Source of the DNA: Firmicutes bacterium HGW-Firmicutes-15
Lineage (GTDB): Bacteria > Bacillota > Syntrophomonadia > Syntrophomonadales > Syntrophomonadaceae
DNA: 43,498 nt
Direction of reading: 5' to 3'
Assembly (NCBI GenBank): GCA_002840245.1
Contig: PHAA01000028.1
Span: forward strand, 1-43,498
Positions 26,334 through 35,538 of this stretch are shown here, piece by piece. Position 1 is the stretch's first letter; each line of letters begins with the position of its first letter. The translations under genes and the position numbers were made by a program. A model generated the notes under the pieces. It made no database searches and was not told the DNA's origin. It was given only the letters and a program-made list of their open reading frames with translations.

Positions 26334-26366
26334 CAAGGGGAGATTTCATATCTCCCCCTTGGTTTT
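26334..26366 (+). terminator. Intrinsic terminator after the ACT gene
   Basis: GGGGAGAT, loop TTCAT, ATCTCCCC (26337-26357), extended by CAA/TTG, and followed by GGTTTT. It probably ends the ileS-ACT transcript. Confidence 0.65.
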
Positions 26367-26394
26367 AGGTAGGTGAAACTGACCATGAGGAACA

Positions 26395-26547
26395 ATAGAC
26401 GCGGGCGACTTTGTCGCACGCAGACTTTAATATGACTAACGCAGATTTATTGGAATGTCAAGGATTGCAATAAAAATACTAACCAAACAACATTATTTGT
26501 TACAATAGTCTGCGTAATTCATAAAAGTCTGCGTTGTCTGCGTCTAT
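26395..26547. mobile_element. 153-bp palindromic intergenic element (MITE-like)
   Basis: The left arm (26395-26452) reads ATAGACGC, an insert, ACGCAGACTTT, a spacer, then ACGCAGA and TATTG. The reverse complement of the right arm (26503-26547) reads ATAGACGC, AGACA, ACGCAGACTTT, a spacer, ACGCAGA, then CTATTG. A central 50-bp A/T-rich part separates them. The whole could fold as one long hairpin. There is no coding potential. It lies between the terminator of the ACT gene and the ribosome binding site of the PFL gene, splitting a gene pair that is often adjacent. Confidence 0.65.
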
Positions 26548-26564
26548 AAATTAGGAGGTAGATT

Positions 26565-27932
26565 ATGCCATTCAGTATAAGCAAAGATGAAGTTTTAGAA
26601 ACTGTCAGGATGTTACAGACCGAGAACTTGGACATTAGAACCATAACAATGGGTATAAATATTATGGATTGCCGTGCTCAGAACGGTGAAGAGACCGGTC
26701 GTCGCATTTTCCACAAAATTGTTCAATATGCATCGCAACTGGTAAAAGTAGGAGATGATATTGAAAAAGAATATGGAATACCTATTATTAACAAACGTAT
26801 TTCAGTGACCCCGGTTTCCATTATAGCGGATGGATTTACGGTCGATGAAATGGTTGCCATTGGCAGATACTTGGACCGGGCCGCGGTGGAAGTAGGAGTA
26901 AACTTCATTGGCGGTTTTTCCGCCCTGGTGCATAAAGGGTTTAGCCGGGGGGATCGGGCTCTAATTGAGGCTATTCCGGAAACCCTGGCTACTACCGCCA
27001 GAGTATGTTCGTCAGTAAATGTGGCTACTACCAAAGCTGGGATAAATATGGACGCTGTCTATCAGATGGGAGAGATCATTAAAAGGACAGCGGAACTTAC
27101 CGCGGACCGGGATGGAATTGGCTGTGCCAAATTAGTTGTTTTCTGTAATGCGGTAGAAGATAACCCCTTCATGGCAGGGGCTTTTCATGGGGTAGGTGAG
27201 CCTGAATGCACGCTTAATATAGGTATTAGCGGGCCGGGTGTGGTGCTTAGCGCGGTGAGGAATCATCCTGATGATGACCTGGGGCAGCTGGCTAACATTA
27301 TAAAAAATACCGCCTTCAAAATAACTCGAACTGGAGAAATGGTGGGCAGGATAGCATCAAAGAGGCTAAATGTCCCATTTGGCATAGTAGACTTGTCACT
27401 GGCTCCGACTCCAGCTATAGGTGATAGTGTAGCTGACATATTGGAATCCATGGGTCTGGCCAGGGTAGGAGCACATGGCTCAACTGCAGCCTTAGCGATG
27501 CTCAACGATGCCATCAAAAAGGGCGGAGCAATGGCCTCATCATATGTGGGGGGCTTGTCTGGTGCATTCATTCCGGTCAGCGAGGATCAGGGCATGATCA
27601 ACGCCGTAGTAGCAGGAGCCTTAACTATAGATAAATTGGAAGCTATGACCTGTGTTTGTTCGGTGGGTTTGGACATGATTGCTATTCCTGGGGACACCCC
27701 GGCTGAAATAATATCAGCCATAATTGCTGATGAGGCTGCCATTGGCATGATAAATCGCAAAACCACAGCAGTCAGACTCATACCGGCACCAGGTAAAAAA
27801 GTAGGAGATTGGGTTGAATTTGGAGGCCTTTTAGGTCATGCACCAGTTATGAAGGTCAATGAGAATTCTCCGGCCCAGTTTATTAGGCGCAAAGGACGGA
27901 TACCAGCACCTATTCATTCTCTTAACAACTAA
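26565..27932 (+). CDS. PFL family protein (UPF0210/DUF711)
   Basis: The protein has 455 residues, ATG at 26565 after TTAGGAGG. Strong family landmarks are [17 protein letters not shown], the [20 protein letters not shown] segment, [40 protein letters not shown], and the C-terminal [20 protein letters not shown]. The fold is related to pyruvate-formate lyase-like barrels, but the Gly-radical motif is not evident, and the function of UPF0210 is not established to my knowledge. Its partner, the ACT-domain gene, lies 288 bp upstream; elsewhere the two are commonly adjacent. The alternative label, DUF711 protein, is the same family. Confidence 0.92.
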   Translation: MPFSISKDEVLETVRMLQTENLDIRTITMGINIMDCRAQNGEETGRRIFHKIVQYASQLVKVGDDIEKEYGIPIINKRISVTPVSIIADGFTVDEMVAIGRYLDRAAVEVGVNFIGGFSALVHKGFSRGDRALIEAIPETLATTARVCSSVNVATTKAGINMDAVYQMGEIIKRTAELTADRDGIGCAKLVVFCNAVEDNPFMAGAFHGVGEPECTLNIGISGPGVVLSAVRNHPDDDLGQLANIIKNTAFKITRTGEMVGRIASKRLNVPFGIVDLSLAPTPAIGDSVADILESMGLARVGAHGSTAALAMLNDAIKKGGAMASSYVGGLSGAFIPVSEDQGMINAVVAGALTIDKLEAMTCVCSVGLDMIAIPGDTPAEIISAIIADEAAIGMINRKTTAVRLIPAPGKKVGDWVEFGGLLGHAPVMKVNENSPAQFIRRKGRIPAPIHSLNN

Positions 27933-27985
27933 GCGATAGTCGTAGGTATTGAAGACGAAAAACTTGGAATAATACAAGGAGCGGG

Positions 27986-28345
27986 GTGAGTTTATTGAAC
28001 AATGAACTCGAACCATTGGATGATGATAACTATTTGAAGAGTTTGAGTGAAAAAATCGATGAATTAGCTATTAGCATGGAGAAACTAGGTATTGCTGAGT
28101 ACGTTGAAATGCTCAATAATCCACGTCGTCTCTTTCGTATTAACTTTTGGTCCGGCGTAGCACGGGGCTTTGGTATGGCGATAGGTTTTACTGTACTAGC
28201 TGCCGTAGTATTATATGCTATGCAGCAAATAGTAGTCTTGAATATGCCAGTGATCGGTAATTTTATCGCTGACCTAGTAAATATTGTCCAGAATCAGTTG
28301 AACGTGGGGGGGAGCGTTTTTCAAAGCCATGGGGGGAGAATATGA
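27986..28345 (+). CDS. Small membrane protein, DUF5665-like
   Basis: The protein has 119 residues. The start is GTG 27986 or TTG 27995; AAGGAGC fits the former and GGGGTGA the latter. An acidic N-terminus with a helical segment (LSEKIDELAISMEKLGIAEY) is followed by NNPRRLFRINFWSGVARGFG and one membrane helix (MAIGFTVLAAVVLYAMQQIV, about 58-77). The pattern of a conserved NPRRLxxxNFxxGxxRG segment before a single helix matches the DUF5665 group of Firmicutes; function unknown. It shares a transcript direction with the next small gene, 10 bp away. Confidence 0.7.
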   Translation: MSLLNNELEPLDDDNYLKSLSEKIDELAISMEKLGIAEYVEMLNNPRRLFRINFWSGVARGFGMAIGFTVLAAVVLYAMQQIVVLNMPVIGNFIADLVNIVQNQLNVGGSVFQSHGGRI

Positions 28346-28355
28346 GGTGTAAACG

Positions 28356-28577
28356 ATGGATGAACGGGATATATTACTGGTCAAGAAAAATGAGCTGGAA
28401 CAAATGATTCAGAATAAGCAGGAAAGTCTTTCGGTATCATCCAACCAGTGGATTAATGGACTATCCGCCTATGCTTCCCATCCGGCTGATATGGCTTCCC
28501 ACCTACAAGCATTAAATATTGAATTAGAACGTATAAACGATGAGTTGGCGCAGTACAATCCGGGACAACTTAGCTAA
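28356..28577 (+). CDS. Small hypothetical protein, helical
   Basis: This 73-residue protein is not recognised. ATG at 28356 after GAGGTGTAAACG. It has two amphipathic, charged helical stretches (about 2-24 and 48-66, LQALNIELERINDELAQY) joined by a loop, so it may be a coiled-coil hairpin. There is no signal peptide, membrane segment or cysteine motif. It follows the DUF5665-like gene by 10 bp and is probably in the same operon. The good ribosome binding site and spacing support a real gene. Confidence 0.65.
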   Translation: MDERDILLVKKNELEQMIQNKQESLSVSSNQWINGLSAYASHPADMASHLQALNIELERINDELAQYNPGQLS

Positions 28578-28669
28578 TCATTGCTATGTTGAGGGAATCA
28601 GCGTTGAAATAGTGGCAAGAAAGGTATATATTAGATTTGTATCCATGTGGTATAAAGGAGTATGATGCC

Positions 28670-29860
28670 TTGAAAATCGGAATCTTTACCGACAGTTACA
28701 AGCCCTACACCAGTGGGGTAGTGACTTCAATATCAAATTTCAAAGAAGAATTGACTCGTTTGGGCCATGAAATACACATCTTTGCCCCTAGTTATCCCAG
28801 TTATGATGAAATAGAAGAGAATGTGCATCGCTATTTTTCCCTTCCATCACCTTCCAACCCCGATTTCACACTGGCTATACCGATTTATCCAGGGATGGAC
28901 ACGATTGTAAAAAATCTGCAACTGGATATTGTTCATGTTCATTCACCGTTTACGATGGGCAGGGTAGGTTTGCGTTATGCCAAGAAGCTTAATATTCCAC
29001 TGCTTTTTACCTATCACACCCGTTACGATCAGTATGTGCATTATGTACCTTTGGCTCACGATTTGGCCAGGGAAGTTACTATTAAATATAGCAGCAATTT
29101 CTGTAACCATTGTAATCACATAATAACGCCTTCTTTTGAAATAGAATCAATAATTAGAGCTTTTAAGGTTAAAACGCCTATTTCCGTAATTCCCAGCGGG
29201 GTCCCTATCGATAAATATGAAGGTGGAGATGCGGGCTGGCTGCGTAAGCATTATTCTATACCTGCAAATAATCGAATTCTCCTCTTTGTGGGCAGGCTGA
29301 CTCAGGAAAAGAACATTCCATTTTTGATTCAGTCATTCAAAGAGGTAAAAGCCAGCCAGCCAGATACTACGCTGGTCATTATAGCACAGGGACCGTTAGA
29401 AGAAGAACTCAAGAACTTAGTAAAGTCATTAGGTCTATCTCTTAATGATGATGTTATATTTACCGGGGTTCTACCTTTCAGTTCTCTAGTAAATGCATAC
29501 TACTCCGCGGATTTGTTCGTCTTTTCTTCTCTTACCGAGACTCAGGGACTGGTGCTAATTGAAGCCATGGCAGCCGGGCTTCCGGTGGTGGCAGTAAGAG
29601 CCTCAGGGGTTCGAGAGATGGTGGATGATGGAATAGACGGACTTCTAACCGAATGCGATACTGGTGAACTAGCTGCCGGTATTCTCAGGGTCCTGAAGGA
29701 CGACAAACTTTACCACAGCTTACAAATTAATGCCAGGAAAAAGGCAGACCAATTATCTTCTCATAATATGGCACTAAAGCTGGAACAGGTTTATATGAAT
29801 ATGGTTTCAACCAATAAGGTTAATCCAGATAAAACACTAAATGTGAAACTAGGGATTTAA
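28670..29860 (+). CDS. GT4 family glycosyltransferase (diacylglycerol glucosyltransferase-like)
   Basis: The protein has about 396 residues from a TTG at 28670, 9 bp after AAGGAG; an in-frame ATG at 28637 lacks a site and would add an atypical N-terminus. The N-terminal LKIGIFTDSYKPYTSGVVTS is typical of GT4 enzymes that add glucose or galactose to diacylglycerol, as are HVHSPFTMGRVGLRYAKKLN and YHTRYDQYVHY. The GT-B donor site has LFVGRLTQEKNIPFLI, FVFSSLTETQGLVLIEAMAA and GLPVVAVRASGVREMV. It probably makes membrane glycolipids used as such or as lipoteichoic-acid anchors. It is followed by murT after one base, suggesting an envelope operon. The acceptor is inferred from resemblance only. 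Confidence 0.85.
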   Translation: MKIGIFTDSYKPYTSGVVTSISNFKEELTRLGHEIHIFAPSYPSYDEIEENVHRYFSLPSPSNPDFTLAIPIYPGMDTIVKNLQLDIVHVHSPFTMGRVGLRYAKKLNIPLLFTYHTRYDQYVHYVPLAHDLAREVTIKYSSNFCNHCNHIITPSFEIESIIRAFKVKTPISVIPSGVPIDKYEGGDAGWLRKHYSIPANNRILLFVGRLTQEKNIPFLIQSFKEVKASQPDTTLVIIAQGPLEEELKNLVKSLGLSLNDDVIFTGVLPFSSLVNAYYSADLFVFSSLTETQGLVLIEAMAAGLPVVAVRASGVREMVDDGIDGLLTECDTGELAAGILRVLKDDKLYHSLQINARKKADQLSSHNMALKLEQVYMNMVSTNKVNPDKTLNVKLGI

Positions 29861-29861
29861 T

Positions 29862-31259
29862 ATGCAGAATATTCGGAAGATAATGGCTATACTGGCGGGT
29901 AAACTGCTCATAGTCCTCAGTCGAATGGCCGGTAACCAGGGAACGAATTTTCCCGGCAGGCTAGCTCTTAAAATTTATCCTCCCCTGTTGAAGGAACTGG
30001 GTAAGAATACATATAAAGATACCTTCATCATTACTGGCACCAACGGTAAGACTACCACCACTAATATGATAGCCAGAATATTTAGGGAAAATGGCAGCAG
30101 CTTCATCCATAATCAAGCTGGGGCAAATATGCTTCCTGGTATTACTACAGCTTTCATCCAGCAGACTGATTTCACAGGCCGGAAGACTTTTGATTATGCT
30201 CTCCTAGAGACCGATGAGGCCAATGTGCCACTTCTGATTGCCCAGATTAAACCCCGCTTAATCCTGATCACTAATTTTTTTCGTGATCAGTTGGATAGGT
30301 ATGGTGAACTGGATACCACCATTAAGCTAATTAAGGAAGCGGTTCAGGGTACAGACATTGAATTGCTTTTAAATGCTGATGATCCTCTGCAGGTAGATTT
30401 CCAAAATCAAAAGGGTTTGAAATATTGGTATTATGGTTTCGATGCCAGCAATTATGATAGCTTTACCGGTGCCGAAAGCCGTGAGGGCAGGTATTGTGTT
30501 CTTTGCGGACATGAACTGGAATATACGCGCTACCATTATGCCCAGTTGGGAAAATACCATTGCCGGCACTGTAATAACCAGAATCCCCAGCCTAATTTCA
30601 TAGCTGCCGAATTGCTGATGGACCCCAGCATTCATTTACAAATTGACAAACTGCTTATAGAGAGTCCTTACCAGGGCTTTTATAATGCCTACAATATCCT
30701 GGCAGCAGTTTCGCTGGGCAAGCTGGCAGGAATACAGGAAAAGGTCATTCAAAAAGCGATAGCCAATTTTCAACCCAGTGCCGGTCGTATGGAGAACTTT
30801 CTAATACGAGGCAAAAAAGTCATTTTAGTTCTAGTGAAAAACCCTACTGGATTAAACCAGAGCCTGGCCATGTTAGCCCAGGATTCGGCTGCCAAAAACC
30901 TTTTTATCGCTCTTAACGACAATGCAGCTGATGGCCGGGATATAAGCTGGATATGGGATGCCGATATAGAGGTCATAACGGATGATAAAGCTCGAATCAG
31001 AAGGGTTATCTGTTCTGGGCAGCGCAGCGGAGATATGGCAGTGCGGATAAAATACAGCGGTTTTGGTATTGAAAACATTATAATCAAGCCATCTTTAGAA
31101 GAAGGCATAGGAATAGCAATCAGTATGGAGAGCGAAGTAAGCTACATACTCTGTACTTATACCACTCTTTTTGCCAGTCGCAACATCCTGGCCAGAATGC
31201 AAAAGAAATACCCCGCACCATTGCAGGAAAAAGAAAGAACACCGGAAAAGGCACTATAG
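29862..31259 (+). CDS. murT: Lipid II isoglutaminyl synthase, MurT subunit
   Basis: The protein has 465 residues, ATG at 29862. MurT with GatD amidates the alpha-carboxyl of D-Glu in lipid II to D-isoglutamine, using ATP and glutamine. The Mur-ligase P-loop is TGTNGKTTTTNMIARIF at about 59-75, followed by ETDEANVPLL and FFRDQLDRYGE. A Cys4 zinc ribbon is inserted near residues 212-237 (CVLCGHE and CRHC), a MurT hallmark. The C-terminal DUF1727 domain starts around IRGKKVILVLVKNPTGLNQSL. gatD lies downstream but is separated by a 186-bp spacer, whereas the pair is usually tightly linked. Confidence 0.95.
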   Translation: MQNIRKIMAILAGKLLIVLSRMAGNQGTNFPGRLALKIYPPLLKELGKNTYKDTFIITGTNGKTTTTNMIARIFRENGSSFIHNQAGANMLPGITTAFIQQTDFTGRKTFDYALLETDEANVPLLIAQIKPRLILITNFFRDQLDRYGELDTTIKLIKEAVQGTDIELLLNADDPLQVDFQNQKGLKYWYYGFDASNYDSFTGAESREGRYCVLCGHELEYTRYHYAQLGKYHCRHCNNQNPQPNFIAAELLMDPSIHLQIDKLLIESPYQGFYNAYNILAAVSLGKLAGIQEKVIQKAIANFQPSAGRMENFLIRGKKVILVLVKNPTGLNQSLAMLAQDSAAKNLFIALNDNAADGRDISWIWDADIEVITDDKARIRRVICSGQRSGDMAVRIKYSGFGIENIIIKPSLEEGIGIAISMESEVSYILCTYTTLFASRNILARMQKKYPAPLQEKERTPEKAL

Positions 31260-31273
31260 ACACAGACGACACA

Positions 31274-31339
31274 GCAACATTAATGGTGAGCGATAGCGAA
31301 CATCGGTGGTGCCCGTAGGGTGCAACATTAATGGTGAGC
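31274..31339 (+). repeat. Direct repeat in the murT-gatD spacer
   Basis: GCAACATTAATGGTGAGC occurs at 31274-31291 and again at 31322-31339 (48-bp period); both copies are followed by GCGAACA and, later, GTAGGGT. The 186-bp spacer (31260-31445) has no gene. Its left edge, TATAGACACAGACGACACAG, loosely resembles the end of the palindromic element at 26395. Confidence 0.6.
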
Positions 31340-31445
31340 AACGCGAACACCAGAGGTTCCCAAAGGGGGGAGTACCGGTAGGGTAACTTTTACGACTTGC
31401 GCACCTAGAGTCCCTGCACCTAAAGTCTAATCAGGTGGTGAAAGA

Positions 31446-32189
31446 ATGGAAAAATTTATTATTGCCCATATGTATCCGGCTCTGATGAACCTCTACGGCG
31501 ACCGAGGGAACTTGGTCTGCCTGAAGAAGAGGATGGAATGGTACGGACTGAATTGTGAGATAAAGAGCATACATCTAGATGAGAAACTAGATTTTAGCCA
31601 AATAGATATGATATTCATGGGAGGCGGTTCAGATCGCGAACAGGGACTGGTTTATCATGACCTCTTAAAGAAGACGGATCAACTAATGGCTCAAATTGAA
31701 AGCGGGCTTCCGGCCCTATGCATTTGCGGAGCCTATCAGTTGCTGGGAAGCTACTATAAATCTCATGAGGGCACAGTAATGGATGGATTAGGATTTTTCC
31801 CTTTATACACCGAAGGCCGCGAAGGCCGCCTAATAGGTAATATATTAATCGAAAGTGAATTCAATGGGCAGAAAGTCTCTGTGGTAGGCTTTGAAAACCA
31901 TGGAGGCAGGACCTATTTTTCCGACCCTAAGCTACAGAGCCTGGGGCAGGTAATCATAGGCCATGGAAATAATGGCGAAGATCAAAGCGAAGGCATGAGA
32001 TTCAAAAACCTAATAGGTACCTACCTGCATGGCCCACTACTCCCCAAAAACCCTACCTTAGCCGATTTCTTTGTCTATGCCATGGCTGACCGTAAAGGGC
32101 TTAAGCTAGAAAAAGTGCTGGATGATACGATTGAGAATTTGGCACATGAACAGGTTAGATATAAGATGATATCTGGACAAAAATCATAA
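31446..32189 (+). CDS. gatD: Lipid II isoglutaminyl synthase, glutamine amidotransferase subunit GatD
   Basis: The protein has 247 residues, ATG at 31446 after CAGGTGGTGAAAGA. A class I glutamine amidotransferase of the CobB/CobQ type supplies ammonia to MurT. The nucleophile C94 is in LCICGAYQLLG, and a C-terminal His (near 195, YLHGPLLPKNP) completes the expected pair; GGGSDREQG binds near the active site. The N-terminal IAHMYPALMNLYGDRGNLVC is diagnostic of GatD. It pairs functionally with murT upstream. Confidence 0.95.
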   Translation: MEKFIIAHMYPALMNLYGDRGNLVCLKKRMEWYGLNCEIKSIHLDEKLDFSQIDMIFMGGGSDREQGLVYHDLLKKTDQLMAQIESGLPALCICGAYQLLGSYYKSHEGTVMDGLGFFPLYTEGREGRLIGNILIESEFNGQKVSVVGFENHGGRTYFSDPKLQSLGQVIIGHGNNGEDQSEGMRFKNLIGTYLHGPLLPKNPTLADFFVYAMADRKGLKLEKVLDDTIENLAHEQVRYKMISGQKS

Positions 32190-32224
32190 GTCCTACAATC
32201 CAGAATTGTATAGCGCAAAAAATA

Positions 32225-32252
32225 TTGAAAAAAAGGTATTTTTAGCTATACT
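32225..32252 (+). promoter_or_regulatory. Candidate sigma-A promoter of the chemoreceptor gene
   Basis: TTGAAA (32225-32230), a 16-bp A/T-rich spacer and TATACT (32247-32252) end 44 bp before the TTG start at 32297. A flagellar sigma-D box is not evident. Confidence 0.55.
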
Positions 32253-32296
32253 GTCGAATCATTATTTGAAAATATTTTGGTATTGGAGGAAGCGAA

Positions 32297-34300
32297 TTGA
32301 AATTTACGCAGAGTATTAGATTTCAACTATTAGTATGGATACTGTTTGCTTGTTTCTTGGCTTCTGTAGGTCAGAGTGCTGTGTCCTATTTGAGTAGTAA
32401 GAGTATTCTTGATGTTGAAATTAAGAATGAATCCGAGAAGCTAGCTTTAGCTACCACCGCAGAAATCAATACCTGGGTTGAGGGGAATTATAAGGAACTT
32501 CAAACCATATCAAAATTAGAGGTCGTAAAAAAAATGGATGCGACCAAAATTCCAGGGACACTAGCCCCCCTTATGTCGCCTGAGAAGGATAATCTCTATG
32601 TAATTTGGCCGGATGGGACAACATATGGTGATACCGGTCAAATGAATTTTAACCTTAGTGACCGGGACTATTTCAAGATAGCCTTGGCAGGCAAAGCCAA
32701 TGTAAGCTCACCGGTTATTTCCAAGGCTAGTGGGAATGTAGTAGCACCAATAGTAGTTCCTATTATGCAGGGTGATAAGGTTGTCGGCGTCTTAGGTGCT
32801 ACAATTAAGGCGGAAAAACTTATAGAAATAGTAAATAAGGTTAAAACCGGGCAAACTGGCTATGCCTATATGATTGATAATGCTGGAACTATTGTAGCTC
32901 ATCCCAACAAGGAAAATATACTGAAGAAAAAGCTGTCAGAACTAGGAGCGGGCATGGAAGGTCCGCAGGCTAAAATGCTTACTATGCAAAGCGGAATCAT
33001 GGAATACCAACTGGACGGAGTTGCTAAATATATGGCATATGCTCCGGTTCAGACTACCGGCTGGTCACTGGGGGTAACCGTACCGATTAAAGAAGTAAAC
33101 CAGCCTCTGGACAAGTTGCTCCAAAATACTATGCTAGTTACTCTGGTTACCCTACTGCTATTATTTGGCATTATATGGTTTATAAGTGGTAAAATAACTA
33201 AACCGTTTGGGGAAATGACTGAAATAACCACCCGTCTTTCTCAGGGGGATCTTACGCAAAATATTTCCAGTAATAGCAGTTCTGAAATAGGCATATTAAT
33301 TAATTCTCTAGGACATATGAACGAAAGTCTTAAGGATAATTTCCGTAAGATCGCAGATAGTGCCCAAAATTTGAGCGCGGTCTCACAAAACCTCTTGGAT
33401 ACAGCAGAGCGGACAGGAAGAGCGGCTGAGCAGGTTAGTTTAAGCTCCGAGGAACTAGCTCTAGCGGCTGTGTCTCAGGCAGAGGATACCCAGAGAACTA
33501 GCGAATTGGCCAAACAAGTAGGTGATGCTATGCAGAGCGCGGGTAAAGGCACCGAAAATATTTCTCGCCAATCGAATAATTTCAAAGGAATAGTGAATAA
33601 TGTAACCCAGCTTATGTTGCAGCAAAAGGACAAGATGCATCATACAGTTAAAAGTGCTGGTAACGTATCAGAGGTAATATCAGAATTGAGTAACAAGACT
33701 AAACAAATAGGGGAAATAGTTACGTTAATAACTAATATTGCCAGTCAGACTAACTTGCTAGCTCTAAATGCAGCGATTGAGGCAGCGAGAGCCGGCGAGG
33801 CAGGACGGGGATTTGCAGTGGTGGCTGAAGAGGTTAGGAAACTTGCAGAGGAAACGGGTTCAGCTACCTTAAATATAGTCGCTATCATAGGAGAAGTTCA
33901 GGATCAGGTTAATCGCGTAGTGAGCGAAGTACACCAAGTAGAAGTGTTAGTGAAGGAACAAAGGGAATCATTAGGTGAGAGTGTATCTGCTTTCAAGGAG
34001 ATAGAGGGTGGAGCGCAAGGAATTGATCATTCCATCCAGGATATATCGGCTACCTTTAAAGAATTGCTGGGTTCAGTGGATAAAATACTTCAAGCCATGG
34101 AGAATATGTCAGCTGTTACCGAGGAATCAGCAGCATCTGCTGAAGAGGTAACAGCAGTTAGTCAGGATCAGTTAACAGCGGTTAATGATATGGTTGGTAT
34201 CAGCAAGGATTTGGGAAAGTTGTCCAAACAATTAAAGGATATAACAGATGGATTCAAACTTAATGAGAGGCGGCAAGAAGCTCGCAAAATTCTAAGTTAA
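32297..34300 (+). CDS. Methyl-accepting chemotaxis protein with dCache sensor
   Basis: The protein has 667 residues from a TTG at 32297 after TTGGAGG. TM1 is at about 8-28. An extracytoplasmic dCache domain (about 35-270) contains [20 protein letters not shown] and [10 protein letters not shown], then [20 protein letters not shown], the usual signature of PAS-like Cache domains that bind amino acids or carboxylates. TM2 is at about 277-297, followed by a HAMP domain and the cytoplasmic signalling hairpin with the conserved tip [20 protein letters not shown] and KLAEE. It sends chemotactic signals to CheA/CheW. The ligand is unknown. It is transcribed alone, between its own promoter and a terminator. 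Confidence 0.96.
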   Translation: MKFTQSIRFQLLVWILFACFLASVGQSAVSYLSSKSILDVEIKNESEKLALATTAEINTWVEGNYKELQTISKLEVVKKMDATKIPGTLAPLMSPEKDNLYVIWPDGTTYGDTGQMNFNLSDRDYFKIALAGKANVSSPVISKASGNVVAPIVVPIMQGDKVVGVLGATIKAEKLIEIVNKVKTGQTGYAYMIDNAGTIVAHPNKENILKKKLSELGAGMEGPQAKMLTMQSGIMEYQLDGVAKYMAYAPVQTTGWSLGVTVPIKEVNQPLDKLLQNTMLVTLVTLLLLFGIIWFISGKITKPFGEMTEITTRLSQGDLTQNISSNSSSEIGILINSLGHMNESLKDNFRKIADSAQNLSAVSQNLLDTAERTGRAAEQVSLSSEELALAAVSQAEDTQRTSELAKQVGDAMQSAGKGTENISRQSNNFKGIVNNVTQLMLQQKDKMHHTVKSAGNVSEVISELSNKTKQIGEIVTLITNIASQTNLLALNAAIEAARAGEAGRGFAVVAEEVRKLAEETGSATLNIVAIIGEVQDQVNRVVSEVHQVEVLVKEQRESLGESVSAFKEIEGGAQGIDHSIQDISATFKELLGSVDKILQAMENMSAVTEESAASAEEVTAVSQDQLTAVNDMVGISKDLGKLSKQLKDITDGFKLNERRQEARKILS

Positions 34301-34396
34301 ATGATATAAAAGATACATTCAAACTAGCACAAAGAAATTTGCGGGAAACAACTCGGATTATTAATTATGGTGAATGTTATAATTTTCTTGAATGGG

Positions 34397-34435
34397 AACA
34401 GGAGACCGGGAACAAAAACGGTTCTCCTGTTTTTT
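34397..34435 (+). terminator. Intrinsic terminator after the chemoreceptor gene
   Basis: AACAGGAGA-CC pairs with GG-TTCTCCTGTT around a 12-nt loop, followed directly by a T-run (ending near 34435). It lies about 100 bp after the stop at 34300. Confidence 0.85.
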
Positions 34436-34515
34436 GGGGTTATTAATTAAAAAGTATATATTGTATCTAAGCGGGAAAGCTATTAGCAAAATGTACCATA
34501 AAGGGGTGGATAGCC

Positions 34516-35538
34516 ATTAACGCTGATACAAATACTCGTGCCTTATATCCTTTTCCTGATGAACTGATTCGCACTCGGATGAAAGAAGTATTAAGAGCAG
34601 ATAATCCAGGAATTGATAGCATAATAGATTACCTCACTGATAGTAGCGGAAAGATGATACGGCCTAGGATGGTATTTCTGACCGCATCCATGTCTGCCCA
34701 TGACCCACTTGTAGTCAGAGATGCAGCCGTAGCCGTCGAACTCATCCATTTAGCTTCTTTGGTACACGATGATATTATCGATCATGCCATGATGAGGCGG
34801 GGACGTGAGAGCATTAACAGGATCTGGGGGAATCACGCTAGTGTTCTGACGGGCGATTACTTATTTGCCAGCGCGTTCAATCTCATAAATATGCATGGTA
34901 TGCAGGATATAATGGAGAATGTCACCACGACTATCCGCATTATGTGTATCGGAGAAATTAAGCAAATGTCTCTGGTCGGTGATCTCAATGTTACGGAAGA
35001 TGAATATCTCGAGAAAACTTACGGTAAAACCGCTTGCTTGTTTGCATCTAGTTGTAAAGTGGGAGCACTGGCAGGGTCTATGCCTTCCGAGTCAGTCAAT
35101 GCCTTAGAACAATTTGGCCTCTGTCTCGGATATGCCTACCAGATACTAGACGACCTCTTGGACTTCCTTTCGGAAAGCAGTTTACTGGGCAAACCAGTTG
35201 GAAACGACCTTTTGGAGGGAAACATCACCCTTCCAGTGATTTATGCCCTGAAAAGCAAGGATTACGGAACCTGGTTGCGGTCGCTTCTAGAAAATCGTAA
35301 ATTGAATACTCACCAGATGGCTGAGGTGATCCAGATCCTAATTGACAGCAAAGCAGTAGAATATTCACTCCATTTGGCACGCCAGTTCATGACTAAGGGA
35401 ATATCCTGTCTAGATGTACTTCCAGTTAGTTCAGCTATTAAAGAACTTAGGCTAATGGCTAGTTATATGCTGGAAACCTATTACCAGAAGCTAAGTCATT
35501 ATGATTGTCCAAGCTCTCAAGAGGCAGCCCGGCTATGA
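34516..35538 (+). CDS. trans-Polyprenyl diphosphate synthase (heptaprenyl/hexaprenyl type)
   Basis: This synthase condenses isopentenyl diphosphate onto an allylic primer to make long prenyl diphosphates. The two Asp-rich motifs are LVHDDIIDHA (near residue 85) and YQILDDLLDF (near 212), with GKMIRPRM, RRGRESINRIWGN and TYGKTACLFA. The first ATG is 34579 but has no ribosome binding site and would cut the usual N-terminal helix. The frame stays open upstream and contains only ATT or ATA as possible starts; ATT at 34516 follows AAGGGGTGG by 9 bp, so I use it (340 residues). The stop overlaps the ytpB start as ATGA. The coupled partner suggests its product feeds a large-terpene synthase; a menaquinone side-chain role is the alternative. 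Confidence 0.88.
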   Translation: MNADTNTRALYPFPDELIRTRMKEVLRADNPGIDSIIDYLTDSSGKMIRPRMVFLTASMSAHDPLVVRDAAVAVELIHLASLVHDDIIDHAMMRRGRESINRIWGNHASVLTGDYLFASAFNLINMHGMQDIMENVTTTIRIMCIGEIKQMSLVGDLNVTEDEYLEKTYGKTACLFASSCKVGALAGSMPSESVNALEQFGLCLGYAYQILDDLLDFLSESSLLGKPVGNDLLEGNITLPVIYALKSKDYGTWLRSLLENRKLNTHQMAEVIQILIDSKAVEYSLHLARQFMTKGISCLDVLPVSSAIKELRLMASYMLETYYQKLSHYDCPSSQEAARL

